Assembly (NCBI GenBank): GCA_947179485.1
Contig: OX359250.1
Span: 827,661 to 891,660, forward strand
Direction: 5' to 3'
Length of the DNA: 64,000 nucleotides
DNA from: Allacma fusca
Taxonomy: Eukaryota; Arthropoda; Collembola; Symphypleona; Sminthuridae
Numbering within the stretch: position 1 is the stretch's first letter; each line of letters begins with the position of its first letter. Below the pieces are notes generated by a model. That model saw nothing but the letters and a program-made list of their open reading frames with translations. It ran no database searches and was not told the DNA's origin. Below, piece after piece: positions 19,758 to 30,299 of this stretch. The position numbers were made by a program, and so were the translations under genes.

Positions 19758-22700
19758 TGTTTCTAAGCCTATAATGATTAAATGCTAGGGTGCTTATTCC
19801 ATCGTCTAGAATATAACGCTTAAGGTCTAAACAATTCAAACTAAATTTATGCTTAATGCTAACACTGTAAATCTAATGTTTAAAGGAACGTATTTGAACC
19901 ATGTTGGTATAAACTTTTTTAGAGCTGTATAAAGCTTCTAAGTATTTATCATGGTGTAAAAATTGATTAATTACTGCCTTTTTGTGCCTTTGCACGCTTT
20001 TTTTCTTAATTCATTACCAGATATTGAGTACATTTTACTAGAAAGTACTACAAATTCTTCTAGTATCTTACCCTGTGCCTCATCCTTCATTTTCCCGAGT
20101 TCTTTCTTATTTTTAGCTGAATACAACAAATGATTGCTTGGATAATCACTAGTATCATATAAATGTTCCATTTTCTTCATATCTACATAAATATCATCTG
20201 TCTTTACATGATACATTAGTGAGTCCGTATCACTTGCCAGAAGCATAGTTTTATCTTTATACCTTGGTAACCATACATTATAATGAAAGTCAAACATGTA
20301 AATTTTACTTAATTCTATAATTGTAAATCCAACATAAATAGGCTTATTCAGTAGAACAGATTTTTTCTCCATTGAAAACATGATAAGGTCTTCATCAATA
20401 ACATCCCATTGCTTACAACGTGTATCCGAAGCATACTTAACCGACTGATCATAATCTTTAGAGAATTTAGTAGTACAATGCTTGCGAACATTTTCACAAG
20501 TCTTGCCAAAGAAGGCATTTATAATCAACTTATAGAAACGTTTTTCAAACTCTGATTTGCTTTGTTTCCTCAAATTAATATTTAGTAAAATAAATGACTT
20601 CAGCCAATCACTTTGCTTAAATTTTAAAATTCTGTGTACTTTTTTAAGCTTCATTCCATGCTTAATATAAAATTTTAAATTACGATAGTGAACTGCATAC
20701 TTAGTTCTGCCCCAAGATGCCCAATAAGTTTTTCATTTACATGAAACTTTCCATCATAACATAGATGTTTTTGATATTCCGAAATCATATCTTCGGTAAC
20801 ATTCATTCTCTCTGGTGCCATAGGATAGCTATTATGCAAATCATGCAACTCATCTGGATATTCTAAGTCAACCTCTAAAATGTATCCATAATCATTATCG
20901 TCACTTATATCCATAACATTGAAATCCCTGATAGACTCTATCTAACCATTCAAAGTCAGACACAGGTAGATAATTGCACATGGCTGTGCCATACAGAGAA
21001 TTTTTATCTAAATACATTATGTATGATTTTTCATCATCTTGATTAAACGATTCCATATATGGATTATTTGCATGAGCATATCTATGTGATATTAGACTCA
21101 TCCCACCTCGGATCCCGTTTTGTATGAAATTATTCATATCAATATCAGTTAACAATTCCAGTTCTATGCCAGTGGACTTCAAGCCACATGCCCAGCTTAA
21201 TCCAGGCAAGCTATAAAAATGAACTGGATCAAGTTTAAAATTGCTTAAAGCTACAGTACGAAAGTTTTCGAAAATACAAGCTAAAAGTAATACATCTGTT
21301 CTAAGGTAGACATCATGATAAAGGTTTTACATTTAAAAGCTTCTCATATATGTGAAGCATGTTTATAATCGTCTGTTGAACATTCTTCATTTTTCAGTCT
21401 ATTATAGAATTCCTATATTTTTGGTAAAGAATTAAGTTTAAACTTATTTTCATTGTCCATATAGTCATAACAATATACCCCCTTACGAATTAGTAATTCT
21501 ATTTTTTCCTCTTCATTTATAACTTGGTACATAAGGTCTAACTTTCTTCTACGATCTAATGCTGGATCACATCCAATGTTACATTGTAGTAAATTCTTTG
21601 TCAATACTTCTAAACTGCTATTTAAAAATTGGAAACCATCAATAAAATAAAAATTATCCGAGATAAGGCTTAAGAATCGTTCTGAATTATTCGGAATTAC
21701 ATCAATTTTTCCGTCAAAAAACTTTAACCCTTGAACGATCAAATGTGAGTCATAATTACGAAAACCATGCAAAATAACTGGAATTTTCTTTTGCTGTTGA
21801 TAGTTCAGGTTGCATACTGTGTGGCTTGCTCCGCGAAACTTTCCTAAGATTATACAAATATATAACTCAGTATTAAATTATGAGGTTAGTAATTCTTCAA
21901 CATTGCTTCATCCTTACTTTTAAATTTTGAAAATGTATAAACAACAAACCTGTTCGATGGCAGTGATCAAAACATCTATCGTCTTCTAGTTTTTTGTTAC
22001 AAATATGACAGTCAGTCTCTGCCCAGAATCTTTACCAGTCAGAATCGTTGGATGTGGGTCCCACATCATAATTATATAGCTTTGCTACCGTGTCAGAAAT
22101 GCACTACAGCAAATAGAGTAATACCATTACTAATTGTAATTACATGATGCGTTTTTACCATACTACATTTTGTATAACGTTGATAAAATACTATACAAAT
22201 AAAAATTACACTTACAACTAGATGGTTGTAGAAAACCTGAAGTGCATCCGCGCCACGGTACAGAAATTCTTTGATTAGGCATCCATCATCTCTTACTAAC
22301 GCATATGAGAAGCTACAAGGTACATGCTCTGACTCTTTTTTTAGCTTACTTGTCTGATTACTTGTATCATCTAATGGTACTATTAAACACTCGAAATCTA
22401 CATAAAGGATAAACCCTGCTTTTAGTTGCTTTGAATACTGATTAAACTTCAACACTGGTTTTTTCCCATCCTCCACCTTCGGGATAATAACTTTCTGTTT
22501 TAAATGTTTTACAAAGTACTATATGATTCTCTAAATCTGTTGTTCTTGAAAATCGCTGCAAGCAATTAAAACACAAAAGTTTCTTATGATGGTTGTGCTT
22601 TCCTGTTAACTTAGATAAGTTATTAATTGCAGCAAAATGTGTTAATTCCTTTTCAAAATTATTTAGTACTAACAAATTTACTGTTTGCCAATCATTATTA

Positions 22701-24164
22701 TAATTGTTGAGGGAAATTCTAACTGGTATCAAGCCCTCATCATCTGACCATGAGAAGCAGTTTACAGCAATATTGTTGGTGCATTCGAAGTCAGCGATGT
22801 GCCTATAATTTGTTGGAAACCACTCATGTTTCCAAATAAGCTTATGCTTATGCTTGACATAAGTTGAAGTTCGATTCTTGTTTGAATCGGATGGGAATAA
22901 GCTTGCTAAAACTGCCCATTTAAAGCATTGATTATCATTACTGTATACATTAACTACACACTTTTTGTTGTATACTTTTGCTGGTATGGTAGCAAAGCAA
23001 CCGCCATTTAAAGGCTTAAATTTATTGATCTGTAAATCAAAACCTTTTATTTTATATAACTTCCATCCGCTTCCAAACTTTTCAAACCGATCAACATGTA
23101 TAGATAGTTGAGAATATATCTCACTAAGAATTGACTTCACCTCTGAGACATTTAACATTATTCTCATGTAGCCATTCAAAAATGTTGTGAAAGTCTCAGG
23201 TGCTGATAGGTTACTGTCTCTAAAAAATTGAACCTGCATCCTAATCTGTAACTTTATTGGACCTATCTCAGACATGCATTGACGAATTACTTTTAAAATG
23301 TTATCTGACTTGTCATTAAAGTATAGCATAGTATTAGTAGCGTTTTCGCATTCACGATATTTGTAAATACGAAAACGACCTCGTTGCGAAAAAACGCTAA
23401 AATAAGTACTTGGGATATCGTTTGATATATTACCACCTTGTTGTATATCATTAATATGCTCACTAGCATGCTTGTTAAGTATTGATTTACTTGGGTAAAA
23501 TTTGCTGCAAATACTACAGCGGTGTTAGTCTGCTATATGAACTTCAAGCCACTTATGAGAAACGAAGACTTTCCCACAAAAATTACATATAAAGTGCTTT
23601 CTTGGAGATTCCTTACTAAACTTAGCATGATGAGCACTTGCTATATGATTTCTAAGAAGTTGAAAATCTAAACAAGTTTTATGACATAACTTGCAAACAA
23701 ACCCCGTGCTAGATGTAAAAGCGTTCTGAAAATAAATAAATAAGCTGTTTGTAAAGATTTTGCTAATCCCTACAACATATGAAAAGAAGATGTAGTCAAA
23801 TTAAAAGACGTATAATTCCACTTACTGTCAGGTGCTTGGAGTACGGTGAGTATTCAAAGGCTCTTGAATGTTTGAGCTGGAGGTGAACTTGAAGAGATTT
23901 CTGACACATAAACACTTTCGCGCAAAAGCTACACTGCTGCATTCCCTTTTAAAATTTAAAATCAGTAATATTAACACCAAAAACTAAAACGACAATTTCG
24001 GACACTTATATAATTGCAAAACATATATAATATACCTGAGATATAGATACACGCTTAAGTAGCTGACCATGATGATTTCTAATATGAAGAGCCAGATACT
24101 GCTGACTTTCAAAAACTTTACTGCAAGCACAGCATTTATGCCAAGTGCTTACTTGCGAATTCAT
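19742..24164 (-). pseudogene. POLB: Protein-primed DNA polymerase B, multi-exon, heavily mutated
   Basis: Exons read leftward: 24164-24036, 23945-23826, 23725-22216, 22103-21950, then 21843 onward, with GT-AG introns of 90-112 bp and matching phases. Exons 1-3 encode a series of C2H2 fingers. Then come CFKWAVLASLFP, exonuclease I (ILYVDFECL), a CHIC...DHCHRTG zinc knot, exonuclease II (RNYDSHL), GLSWACGLK, motif A (YLDKNSLYGTAM), motif B (YKLIINAFFGKTCENVR), motif C (ASDTDSLMY) and the KELGKMKDE/SKMYS end motif. Stops fall at 23525-23527, 22032-22034, 21413-21415, 21344-21346 and 19873-19875; frame changes lie near 22500, 21330, 20925, 20712 and 19985. The remnant ends at TAA 19742-19744. Clearly a former replicative polymerase, no longer functional. 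Confidence 0.92.
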
Positions 24165-24565
24165 TTTAATGAAATACAGCAAAATATTTACATGTATTTC
24201 AAAAACCGAAAAACAATAGCTGTATATGAAAATGTAACCGTTAGCTTGCAAGAAGCTGTTCTACTACTATTTAGTTGCTTTATATACTCCCAAAATTGAT
24301 GATATAGTAGAAAACCGGATATAGAATTAGCTTAGTTAACTATTCCTATCGACAGATTTCTACATTCTTGCTTATATTATAAATTACTCTGACATCTATG
24401 TAGACAAGCAGTTAGCATTAACAATATAAAGGTAATAATGCTTTTTTAATAGGCTGAGACAGCAAATATTATTCAAATAAATTACCGTAAATTCTACTAT
24501 ATAATTCATTATAGAGTTTTCACTTACTAAGATTACAACTCTAACGTGAGCCAACATTGTTCAGC
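24165..24565. promoter_or_regulatory. Divergent promoter region between POLB and the PC4-like gene
   Basis: About 400 bp of AT-rich non-coding DNA between the polymerase ATG (leftward) and the PC4-like ATG (rightward). TATAAA occurs at 24425-24430 and GCTGAGACAGCAA at 24452-24464, the same 13-mer found upstream of the ATPase. I see no other gene here. Promoter function is inferred from the head-to-head layout. Confidence 0.45.
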
Positions 24566-25436
24566 ATGGAGAGCAGTACTCAAGTCTTCCAAGATGGTCA
24601 AGGAGACGCTTACACTGGTATGTATTAATCATTAGTTTTATTTCAATTTCATTTGAATTTAAATATATACATGAATGTAATATGTAATTTAATAGTATAA
24701 AAAATATTTGTGTACTTTGTAGATGAGAGTGAGAAGGGCGAATGTCCTAATTATTCTGACATTTTGAGAGTACACAACGTATCTTTACCCACTCCTGTGT
24801 CTGGTCCTGTTGAAACGGTATGGAAGTCTCAATCTAATTCACGACAGGATGCAGCCCAAATTGCAGAGATTGTCCGGCAGGTGATGGGTGAATACTCCCC
24901 ACAAAAGCGAGCAAGTTCTTCATCTGTGTCTGATGTAGTCGAGAAACCACCGAAGACAAGACGTAAGATGAGTGGTATTTCGAGAACGGGGAAGTCCAAA
25001 AAATGTGAGTTTCAAAATGCAATATATGTTGTGGTGCATGTGCTTTATGAAGATAGTAATATTAAGTAAGCAAATAATATTTCTGAATATCTAAGCTCAG
25101 GATTCAGTCAAGGGTTGCACCAGCAAGGAGGGGGTGGAGCTTATCGATTTAGTGAGTGACAATTCTCCAGAATGTGGCAACAGCAAAGCACTAAGTATAC
25201 AATTCGCACCAAAGATGTACCTTGAACACAGCAAATGGGAGAACGGAACGTGGTACGTTGGGATCCGTCGAAAAAATGGTGAGTATAAAGATAGCTGGAT
25301 GAACCTGAAGGAGCCAGGATTGCGAAATCTAGGTATAGCTGCTCAAAAGATGTTGGAGATCGTCTTTACACATCCCGAGATGGACAAAAAAATGGATACT
25401 ACAACAATTCTTTCTTCAGATTCTGAAGCAGAGTAG
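24566..25436 (+). CDS. Three-exon gene with probable PC4-like ssDNA-binding domain
   Basis: Exons 24566-24617, 24723-25004 and 25096-25436 give 224 residues; introns are 105 and 91 bp with GTATGT...TAG and GTGAGT...AAG ends, and phases agree. The middle is low-complexity, Ser- and basic-rich (KRASSSSVSDVVEKPPKTRRK). The last exon has APKMYLEHSKWENGTWYVGI, then RRKNGEYKDSWMNLKEPGLR and a helix, the order of the transcriptional coactivator p15/PC4 domain (strand, K-W-G strand, IR, conserved loop, helix). PC4 proteins bind single-stranded DNA, which would suit protein-primed replication. The tail is acidic (SSDSEAE). The domain call rests on pattern only; without it this is a conserved-looking unknown. 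Confidence 0.6.
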
Positions 25437-25523
25437 GCTTTGAATTATTCATTGAAACGTGAAATTTGCACTACTATATAGTTTCAATGTATGTTCACCT
25501 TAAAACAAAAACTATGAGTTTAG

Positions 25524-25850
25524 TAAATAAAATTATCACAGAAATTGTATTAAACGAATATCATTAGCAAACGTAAAGTAGTTCAATAGGAAATGTAATC
25601 ACATCTCTGTTTATTCACAGTATATTAGCAATGTAATCGCATTAACATTTTTTATCATAAGCATGCACAATTTCATAATTTGTAACGACATTGTATAGCA
25701 GCTTGGTCTCAAATACCAGTTGAACCCAGCCCGGCTGCACCTCTTACAGTATCATCAAGCACCTGCACAAAAAATCAGAGTTCAAGTAAATACAATTGTA
25801 TATGCAAAGTGAATTTAAACAAATAGATTTATAATTATAATAGTATTTAC
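25524..25850. repeat. Tandem-duplicated segment, copy A (dUTPase last exon and 3' region)
   Basis: It matches about 26194-26507 along its length with scattered substitutions, from TAAATAAAATTATCACAGAAATTG to AAACAAATAGATTTATAATTATAATAG. The offset is about 660-670 bp. Copy A contains the terminal dUTPase exon (25709-25762, minus strand) and a minus-strand AATAAA at 25610-25615. Confidence 0.88.
25526..25531 (+). terminator. Polyadenylation signal AATAAA after the PC4-like gene
   Basis: AATAAA begins 90 bp after the PC4-like stop, inside the region shared with the downstream duplicate. Positional assignment only. Confidence 0.4.
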
Positions 25851-26190
25851 AATGCATGCTAACAAAATAATTATTACCTCAACCTCCTGTACCATCACAT
25901 TCTCGTAGGGGTAAAATATTAATTGCGCAATCCTGTCACCCCTGTTAATAATGAAGTCTTCGCTGGAATGGTTGAAAAGGATCACATACACAATACCTCT
26001 GTAATCTTCATCAATGATTCCACCTATTAAAAAATAAAGTAAACATATACCAAGCGAAATTGCATCCTTAGAAACAGTATCAAATACTATAACGATATTT
26101 GTAGACTTACCTCCAACGTCCAACCCGTTTTTGCAGCTAGCCCAGACCGTGGGGATATTCTCCCAAACGTATTTAATCCCCCAAACGTAA
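25709..26190 (-). pseudogene. dUTPase, three exons present, 5' end missing
   Basis: On the minus strand: exon about 26190-26111 (VWASCKNGLDVG), exon 26023-25878 (GIIDEDYRGIVYVILFNHSS, then RGDRIAQLIFYP), exon 25762-25709 (VLDDTVRGAAGLGSTGI, stop). These cover dUTPase motifs 2 (weak), 3 with the catalytic Asp, 4 (RIAQLI) and 5 (RG-x5-GSTG, with Leu in place of the usual Phe before GSTG). Introns have GTAAGT...TAG and GTAATA...CAG ends with fitting phases. Motif 1 (AAG-x-DL) is not found upstream; instead copy B of the 3' duplication begins right at the exon edge. dUTPase keeps uracil out of new DNA. It is likely a truncated remnant unless a distant first exon exists. Confidence 0.85.
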
Positions 26191-26193
26191 ACT

Positions 26194-26507
26194 AATAAAA
26201 TTATCACAGAAATTGTATAAAACGAATATCATTAGCAAACGTAAAGTAGTTCATCAGAAAATGTAATCACATCTCTGTTTATTCACAGAATATTAGCATT
26301 GTAATCACGTTAACATTTTTTGATCATAAGCATACACAATTTCATAAGACTGTGACGATATTGCATAGCAGCATGGTCTCAAATACCAGTTGAACCCAGC
26401 TCTGCTTCACCTCTTGTAGTATCATCAAGCACCTGCACAAAATGCACCTGCAAAAACAATTTTATATACAAAGTGTATTTAAACAAATAGATTTAAAATT
26501 ATAATAG
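26194..26507. repeat. Tandem-duplicated segment, copy B
   Basis: It is the partner of 25524-25850. It includes a second terminal dUTPase exon on the minus strand at 26432-26379 (VLDDTTRGEAELGSTGI, stop) behind a GTGCAG acceptor, and a minus-strand AATAAA at 26278-26283. It has its own substitutions (motif 5 now RGEAELGSTG). No upstream dUTPase exons precede it. Confidence 0.88.
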
Positions 26508-26631
26508 AGATGTTTCGAGCTTTCAAAAGATTTTCCCGTCCTCAGCAGCCTCGGAAATTGTCAGTTCGTCTGAGGCGGTTGTAAATACTTCCAAAGGATA
26601 CATCTAGCAACTTATAATCCCATAACCACCA

Positions 26632-28692
26632 ATTCTTACTTCAGTCCTTCAGTCCTTACTTCAGTTCTTCAGTCTTTACTTCAGTTCTTCAGTCTTTACT
26701 TCAGTCCTTCAGTCCTTACTTCAGTTCTTCAGTCCTTACTTCAGTTCTTCAGTCTTTACTTCAGTTCATCAGTCTTTACTTCAGTCCTTCAGTCCTTACT
26801 TCAGTTCTTCAGTCTTTACTTCAGTCCTTCAGTCCTTACTTCAGTTCTTCAGTCTTTACTTCAGTTCTTCAGTCCTTACTTCAGTTCTTCAGTCTTTACT
26901 TCAGTTCTTCAGTCTTTACTTCAGTTCTTCAGTCCTTACTTCAGTCCTTCAGTCCTTACTTCAGTCCTTCAGTCCTCACTTCAGTTCTTCAGTCCTTACT
27001 TGAGTTCTTCAGTCCTTACTTCAGTTCTTCAGTCCTTACTTGAGTTCTTCAGTCCTTACTTCAGTTCTTCAGTCCTTACTTCAGTTCTTCAGTCCTTACT
27101 TCAGTTCTTCAGTCCTTACTTCAGTTCTTCAGCCCTTACTTCAGTTCTTCAGTCCTTACTTCAGTTCTTCAGTCCTTACTTCAGTTCTTCAGTCCTTACT
27201 TCAGTTCTTCAGTCCTTACTTCAGTTCTTCAGTCCTTACTTCAGTTCTTCAGTCCTTACTTCAGTTCTTCAGTCCTTACTTCAGTTCTTCAGTCCTTACT
27301 TCAGTTCTTCAGTCCTTACTTCAGTTCTTCAGTCTTTACTTCAGTCCTTCAGTCCTTACTTCAGTTCTTCAGTCTTTACTTCAGTTCTTCAGTCCTTACT
27401 TCAGTTCTTCAGTCCTTACTTCAGTTCTTCAGTCCTTACTTCAGTCCTTCAGTCCTTACTTCAGTTCTTCAGTCTTTACTTCAGTTCTTCAGTCCTTATT
27501 TCAGTTCTTCAGTCTTTACTTCAGTCCTTCAGTCTTTACTTCAGTTCTTCAGTCCTTACTTCAGTCCTTCAGTCCTTACTTCAGTCCTTCAGTCCTCACT
27601 TCAGTTCTTCAGTCCTTACTTGAGTTCTTCAGTCCTTACTTCAGTTCTTCAGTCCTTACTTCAGTTCTTCAGTCCTTACTTCAGTTCTTCAGTCCTTACT
27701 TCAGTTCTTCAGTCCTTACTTCAGTTCTTCAGTCCTTACTTCAGTTCTTCAGTCCTTACTTCAGTTCTTCAGTCCTTACTTGAGTTCTTCAGTCCTTACT
27801 TCAGTTCTTCAGTCCTTACTTCAGTTCTTCAGTCCTTACTTCAGTTCTTCAGTCCTTACTTCAGTTCTTCAGTCTTTACTTCAGTTGCTCAGTCCTTACT
27901 TCAGTTCTTCAGACTTTACTTCAGTCCTTCAGTCCTTACTTCAGTCCTTCAGTCCTTACTTCAGTCCTTCAGTCCTTACTTCAGTCCTTCAGTCCTTACT
28001 TCAGTTCTTCAGTCCTTACTTCAGTTCTTCAGTCCTTACTTCAGTTCTTCAGTCCTTACTTCAGTTCTTCAGTCCTTACTTCAGTTCTTCAGTCCTTACT
28101 TCAGTTCTTCAGTCCTTACTTCAGTTCTTCAGTCCTTACTTCAGTTCTTCAGTCCTTACTTCAGTTCTTCAGTCCTTACTTCAGTTCTTCAGTCCTTACT
28201 TCAGTTCTTCAGTCCTTACTTCAGTTGCTCAGTCCTTACTTCAGTTCTTTAGTCCTTACTTCAGTTCTTCACTCCTTACTTCAGTTGCTCAGTCCTTACT
28301 TCAGTTGTTTAGTCCTTACTTCAGTTCTTCAGTCCTTACTTCAGTTGCTCAGTCCTTACTTCAGTTGTTCAGTCCTTACTTCAGTTGTTCAGTCCTTACT
28401 TCAGTTCTTCAGTCCTTACTTCAGTCCTTCAGTCTTTACTTCAGTCCTTCAGTCCTTACTTCAGTCCTTCAGTCCTTACTTCAGTCCTTCAGTCTTTACT
28501 TCAGTCCTGCCTTCAGTCCTTCAGTCTTTACTTCAGTCCTTCAGTCCTTACTTCAGTCCTTCAGTCCTTACTTCAGTCCTTCAGTCTTTACTTCAGTCCT
28601 TACTTCAGTCCTTCAGTATTTACTTCAGTCCTTATTTCAGTCCTTCAGTCCTTACTTCAGTTCTTCAGTCCTTACTTCAGTCTTCAGTCCTG
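26632..28692. repeat. 20-bp minisatellite, about 2.06 kb
   Basis: About 100 tandem copies of TTCAGTTCTTCAGTCCTTAC, itself two related 10-bp halves. Most variants are T/C changes (TTCAGTCCTT, CAGTCTTTAC). Register is kept to about 28500, then units are lost or shortened up to 28692. Because 20 is not a multiple of three, all three plus-strand frames give the same 20-residue peptide repeat; long open frames are therefore automatic and not evidence of a gene. It lies inside the Polinton, between the dUTPase remnant and the right TIR. Confidence 0.96.
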
Positions 28693-28902
28693 TAGTTCAT
28701 ACTAAGTTCTTTAGCTTTCCTATTAATGTGTTTATTTACATCGGGTTACTTATTCTGATTAAGCTTTAAATTATAACACGCCACTAAGTTGCATATTTAT
28801 AAAATCAATTGTAATTAATTTCCAATCATACTTTACACACTTCTGTGAGTAGTGTAATGTTGGGCGGCAAACTTAATACGCCCTCTTAGCAGTAAAAAGT
28901 AC
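28693..28902. other. Non-coding spacer before the right TIR
   Basis: About 210 bp of AT-rich sequence with no gene or recognised signal. The bases next to the TIR (GGGCGGCAAACTTAATACGCC) have no counterpart at the left end. Confidence 0.5.
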
Positions 28903-29098
28903 GAGCATTAACTCGCGCATGAAGCTCATAAAATGCATTCTGTCACATCTAACAATGTGCAGCTTTAGCGTCTGCAAAGATAAATCACGATACTATCACA
29001 TTCTAACCCCTGAAACATTCTAGTTGCAGGCGTAAGTTTAAAGTAATTGCTGTATGGATGTGTGTCTTGATCCCAGCAATGGCTCAACACCATCATCA
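28903..29098 (-). repeat. Polinton right terminal inverted repeat
   Basis: Its reverse complement starts TGATGATGGTGTTGAGCC and follows the left TIR to GTTAATGCTC. By eye the two differ at roughly one base in eight, with small indels, all beyond the first 50 bases. The counterpart of the left-end AGCAATTGCT palindrome reads AGCAATTACT here. Confidence 0.93.
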
Positions 29099-29104
29099 GA
29101 TATC
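29099..29104. other. Target-site duplication, right copy (GATATC)
   Basis: Identical to 11016-11021 and followed by AAATTCGAGAATCGAGC, the expected continuation of the satellite unit. Confidence 0.95.
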
Positions 29105-30299
29105 AAATTCGAGAATCGAGCTTTAGCAGACCGCATGAGTGTATTCCCAAAGTATAAACAGATTCTGATGAGTTCAGCCAACACCTGAAAAAGTAACCAA
29201 TGCAACGACGTCATTTTCATCGCTATTTTCAAAGCTTTCCGATTCATCTCAAATTCGAGAATTGAGGTTAAGCAGACCGCCCGCGCGTATTCCCAAAGTT
29301 TAAAGAGATTCTGGCGGGTTCACGATAACCATTGAAAGTGACTAGAGCTACGACGTCATTTTCATCGCCATTTTCAAAGTTTTTCGATTCATTGTAAATA
29401 CGAGATAATAGCTTTAGCAGACCGCCCGAGTGTATTCCCGAAGTATAAAGATTCTGATGAGTTCATATAACACCTGAAAAAGTAACCAATGCAACGACGT
29501 CATCTTCATCGCTATTTTCAAAGTTTTTTGATTGATATCAAATTCGAGAATCGAGCTTTAGCAGACCGCATGAGTGTATTCCCAAAGTATAAACAGATTC
29601 TGATGAGTTCAGCCAACACCTGAAAAAGTAACCAATATAACGACGTCATTTTCATCGTTATTTTCAAAGCTTTCCGATTCATATCAAATTTGAGAATTGA
29701 GCGTTAGCAGACCGCCCGAGTGTATTCCCAAAGTATACAGATTCTGATGAGTTCAGCCAACACCTGAAAAAGTAACCAATGCAACGACGTGATTTTCATC
29801 GCTATTTTCAAAGTTTTTCGATTGATATCAAATTCGAGAATCGAGCTTTAGCAGACCGCCCGAGTTTATTCCCAAAGTATAAATAGATTCTGAAGAGTTC
29901 AGCCAACACCTGAAAAAGTAACCAATATAACGTCGTCATTTTCATCGTTCTTTTCAAAGCTTTCCGATTCATCTCAAATTCGAGAATTGAGCTTTAGCAG
30001 ACCGCCCGAGTATATTCCCAAAGTATAAAGATTCTGATGTGTTCAGCCAACACCTGAAAAAGTAACCAATGCAACGACGTCATCTTCATCGCTATTTTCA
30101 AAGTTTTTCGATTCATATCAAATTTGAGAATTGAGCGTTAGCAGACCGCTCGAGTGTATTCCCGAAGTATAAAGATTCTGATGAGTTCATATAACACCTG
30201 AAAAAGTAATTAATGCAACGACGTCATTTTCATCGCTATTTTCAAAGTTTTTTGATTGATATCAAATTCGAGAATCGAGCTTTAGCAGACCGCATGAGT

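Larger units (their letters stand above)
11022..29098. mobile_element. Polinton/Maverick element, complete, 18,077 bp
   Basis: The element is bounded by inverted repeats and a 6-bp duplication and carries the diagnostic Polinton set: RVE integrase, protein-primed DNA polymerase B, FtsK/HerA-type ATPase, adenain-like cysteine protease and a double-jelly-roll-type major capsid protein. Its length is within the usual 15-20 kb. Virion genes run rightward; the polymerase runs leftward to meet the protease tail to tail. Extra cargo is an IAP-like gene, a PC4-like gene and a dUTPase remnant. Several core genes are broken, so this copy is probably non-autonomous now. It also carries a nested hAT-type MITE and a 2-kb minisatellite. 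Confidence 0.95.

Noticed and set aside
26510-26581. Short plus-strand ORF (MFRAFKRFSRPQQ...) before the minisatellite
   Set aside because: Only 23 codons; a possible link to a dUTPase N-terminus was considered, but it is on the wrong strand and lacks motif 1.
27000-28769. Long ORFs of 156-329 codons on the plus strand
   Set aside because: They are translations of the 20-bp minisatellite, open in every plus frame with the same peptide period.
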